Both the position numbers and the translations under genes were made by a program. Below, one piece after another: positions 62,747 through 64,000 of a DNA stretch of 64,000 nt; position 1 is the stretch's first letter; every line of letters begins with the position of its first letter. Under the pieces are notes generated by a model. The model saw nothing but the letters and a program-made list of their open reading frames with translations, had not been told where the DNA came from and made no database searches. The stretch is from Pseudarcicella hirudinis (GTDB lineage Bacteria > Bacteroidota > Bacteroidia > Cytophagales > Spirosomataceae), in NCBI RefSeq assembly GCF_900115665.1, contig NZ_FOXH01000005.1:229897-293896 (forward strand), given 5' to 3'.

Positions 62747-63931
62747 ATGGAACGACAATCTTCTATTTATACGCTTCAGTTTTGGCTGCTTTGTCTTAGT
62801 AACTTTCTCTTTTCGGCCAGTTTTCAAATGATGATTCCTGAACTGCCAGATTACCTGAGTAGTATGGGAGGAAAAGCTTATATCGGCTATATTATTGCAC
62901 TTTTCACGTTGACTGCCGGAATTTCAAGGCCTTTTTCAGGAAAACTTTCCGACACAGTAGGCCGGGTTCCGATTATGGCCTTCGGCTCAATTGTTTGTTT
63001 TATATGCGGAGGTATTTACCCCCTAATCCATTCTGTGGCAGGTTTTTTATTTCTGCGTTTTGTACATGGCATGTCAACCGGAACGAAACCTACGGCTACA
63101 GCAGCATACGTAGCTGATATTATTCCGGAAAGCCGGAGAGGGGAAGCACAGGGAATGTTAGGTATTTTTACCGCTACCGGAATGTCATTAGGCCCAACAA
63201 TCGGAAGTTATCTGGCAGATATTTTCTCATTGAATACCATGTTCTATGTATCGTCAGGAATGGCCTTGTTCTCGATCATAATCCTGTTGAACATGAAGGA
63301 AACCTTACCTAAAGCACAGAAACAGGCATTTAGCCTGAAGCTTTTTAAAATAGGCTGGAAAGATGTTTTTGAACCACGGGTATTTCCAACGTTCTTTGTC
63401 ATGTTACTCGTATCGTTCTCATCCGGTGTAATTCTGACGCTGATTCCTGATCAGACAAAAATGCTGGGACTGACCAATAAAGGAATTTTCTTTACGCTCT
63501 ATACCATTGCTTCCCTTGCTGTGAGACTATTTTTCTCTAAAAGTTCTGATCGTTTCGGAAGGGTGCCGGTCTTAATTATTTCGATTGTATTTTTAATCGC
63601 TTCCATGTTATTACTTGCCTGGACACAATCTTTCTGGGTTTTCATTACCTCTTCAATCCTTTTTGGTTTCTCATGGGGCTTCAATACACCAACGCTTACA
63701 GCCTGGACGATTGATCTTTCTGATGAACGCTACAGAGGAAGAGCGATGGCTACCATGTACATTGCTTTAGAGGCCGGAATCGGACTTGGTGCTTATTTCT
63801 CAGGGATGATTTACCAGGGAAATCCTGATAAAATTTCACTTCCGTATTTTATCTCAGCAGTACTGGCACTTATTTCTTTTGTATATTTGATTTATGTTAA
63901 CAAGAAGTCGAAGACACTTGCAGAAAATTAG
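62747..63931 (+). CDS. MFS transporter
   Basis: A 394-residue, 12-helix major facilitator protein, probably a drug or metabolite exporter. The A-motif reads GKLSDTVGRVPIM (near 66-78), followed by 'FLRFVHGMSTGTKPTATAAYVADIIPESRRGEAQGMLGIFTATGMSLGPTIGSYL', which holds the antiporter-type C-motif. A half-conserved copy of the A-motif, 'SKSSDRFGRVPVL', appears in the second half. I used ATG 62747; a TTG at 62741 lies inside the -7 box. Substrate unknown. Confidence 0.93.
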   Translation: MERQSSIYTLQFWLLCLSNFLFSASFQMMIPELPDYLSSMGGKAYIGYIIALFTLTAGISRPFSGKLSDTVGRVPIMAFGSIVCFICGGIYPLIHSVAGFLFLRFVHGMSTGTKPTATAAYVADIIPESRRGEAQGMLGIFTATGMSLGPTIGSYLADIFSLNTMFYVSSGMALFSIIILLNMKETLPKAQKQAFSLKLFKIGWKDVFEPRVFPTFFVMLLVSFSSGVILTLIPDQTKMLGLTNKGIFFTLYTIASLAVRLFFSKSSDRFGRVPVLIISIVFLIASMLLLAWTQSFWVFITSSILFGFSWGFNTPTLTAWTIDLSDERYRGRAMATMYIALEAGIGLGAYFSGMIYQGNPDKISLPYFISAVLALISFVYLIYVNKKSKTLAEN

Positions 63932-63946
63932 TAAACTCATTCAGGG

Positions 63947-64000
63947 ATGATTTTTGAAACGTATTTAGAACAGAAAAACATAAATGCAGAAACCTTTCTT
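63947..64000 (+). CDS. Start of a further gene, cut by the window edge
   Basis: An ATG at 63947, 15 bp after the MFS stop, opens 18 codons to the end of the window (MIFETYLEQKNINAETFL). It resembles the start of a small uncharacterised Cytophagales protein family I recall only vaguely, so no name is given. The short spacing suggests co-transcription with the MFS gene. Confidence 0.45.
   Translation, partial: MIFETYLEQKNINAETFL

Noticed and set aside
1-64000. A prophage, transposon, integrated element or defence island
   Set aside because: No transposase, integrase, phage structural gene, restriction system or tRNA-flanking repeat was found; only the CRISPR array represents defence.

Overview
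The window looks like chromosomal DNA of a Bacteroidota bacterium, probably of the Cytophagales/Spirosomaceae kind. The class-level call rests on what is directly visible: a SusC/SusD pair, type IX secretion (T9SS) parts and T9SS C-terminal sorting domains, families largely confined to this phylum (DUF3276/PUR, DUF5103 plug, DUF5723), TAnnTTTG-type -7 boxes, scarce Shine-Dalgarno sequences and roughly 40% GC. The genus is not established. No tRNA, rRNA, transposase, integrase or prophage gene was seen.

Layout. 1-1023 is the end of a CRISPR array (16 repeats, 15 complete spacers, running off the left edge), probably transcribed leftward from an AT-rich leader at 1024-1130. It carries an exact duplication of two spacer units and a spacer that contains an intrinsic terminator. 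No cas gene is in view. 1.2-10.2 kb is mainly minus-strand housekeeping: clpC, a WbqC-like protein, a YciO/Sua5 protein, YihY, a thioesterase, mltG and an Ldh-type dehydrogenase, with one plus-strand lipid A-type acyltransferase. A candidate sigma-54-dependent small RNA lies at about 6243-6331. 10.4-19.3 kb is a plus-strand run: a truncated DUF4139 protein, DUF502, an FMN-dependent GltS-like protein, a Crp/Fnr regulator, ABC-F, the T9SS plug protein, DUF3817 and an OmpA lipoprotein. 19.4-34.4 kb mixes strands: ychF, DUF3276, an RlpA-like protein with a polybasic tail, DUF58, a thioredoxin-like lipid/envelope protein, YdcF, pfkA, DUF5723, hslU, PorQ, an acyl-CoA carboxylase beta subunit and an M42 peptidase.

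34.6-44.4 kb is the most accessory-looking part. Two tandem genes encode 1.3-kb-residue secreted HExxHxxGxxH metalloproteases with T9SS sorting domains. Their last ~765 bp are almost identical although the rest has diverged, and a secreted ADP-ribosylglycohydrolase follows. 44.4-50.1 kb holds a translationally coupled small ORF with a DUF1348 protein, then a SusD/SusC pair. 50.6-64 kb holds patatin, an MBL-fold hydrolase, GH20 hexosaminidase, photolyase, RDD and DUF2752 membrane proteins, queA, ispD, meaB, an MMPL/RND transporter, an MFS transporter and the first codons of another gene.

How they fit together. PorQ, the plug protein and possibly DUF5723 and the OmpA lipoprotein belong to the envelope/T9SS machinery that would export the two metalloproteases. 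PccB-like carboxylase and MeaB point to propionyl/methylmalonyl-CoA metabolism. Strong stem-loop terminators separate most convergent gene pairs. All functions are read from sequence motifs; no database search was run.
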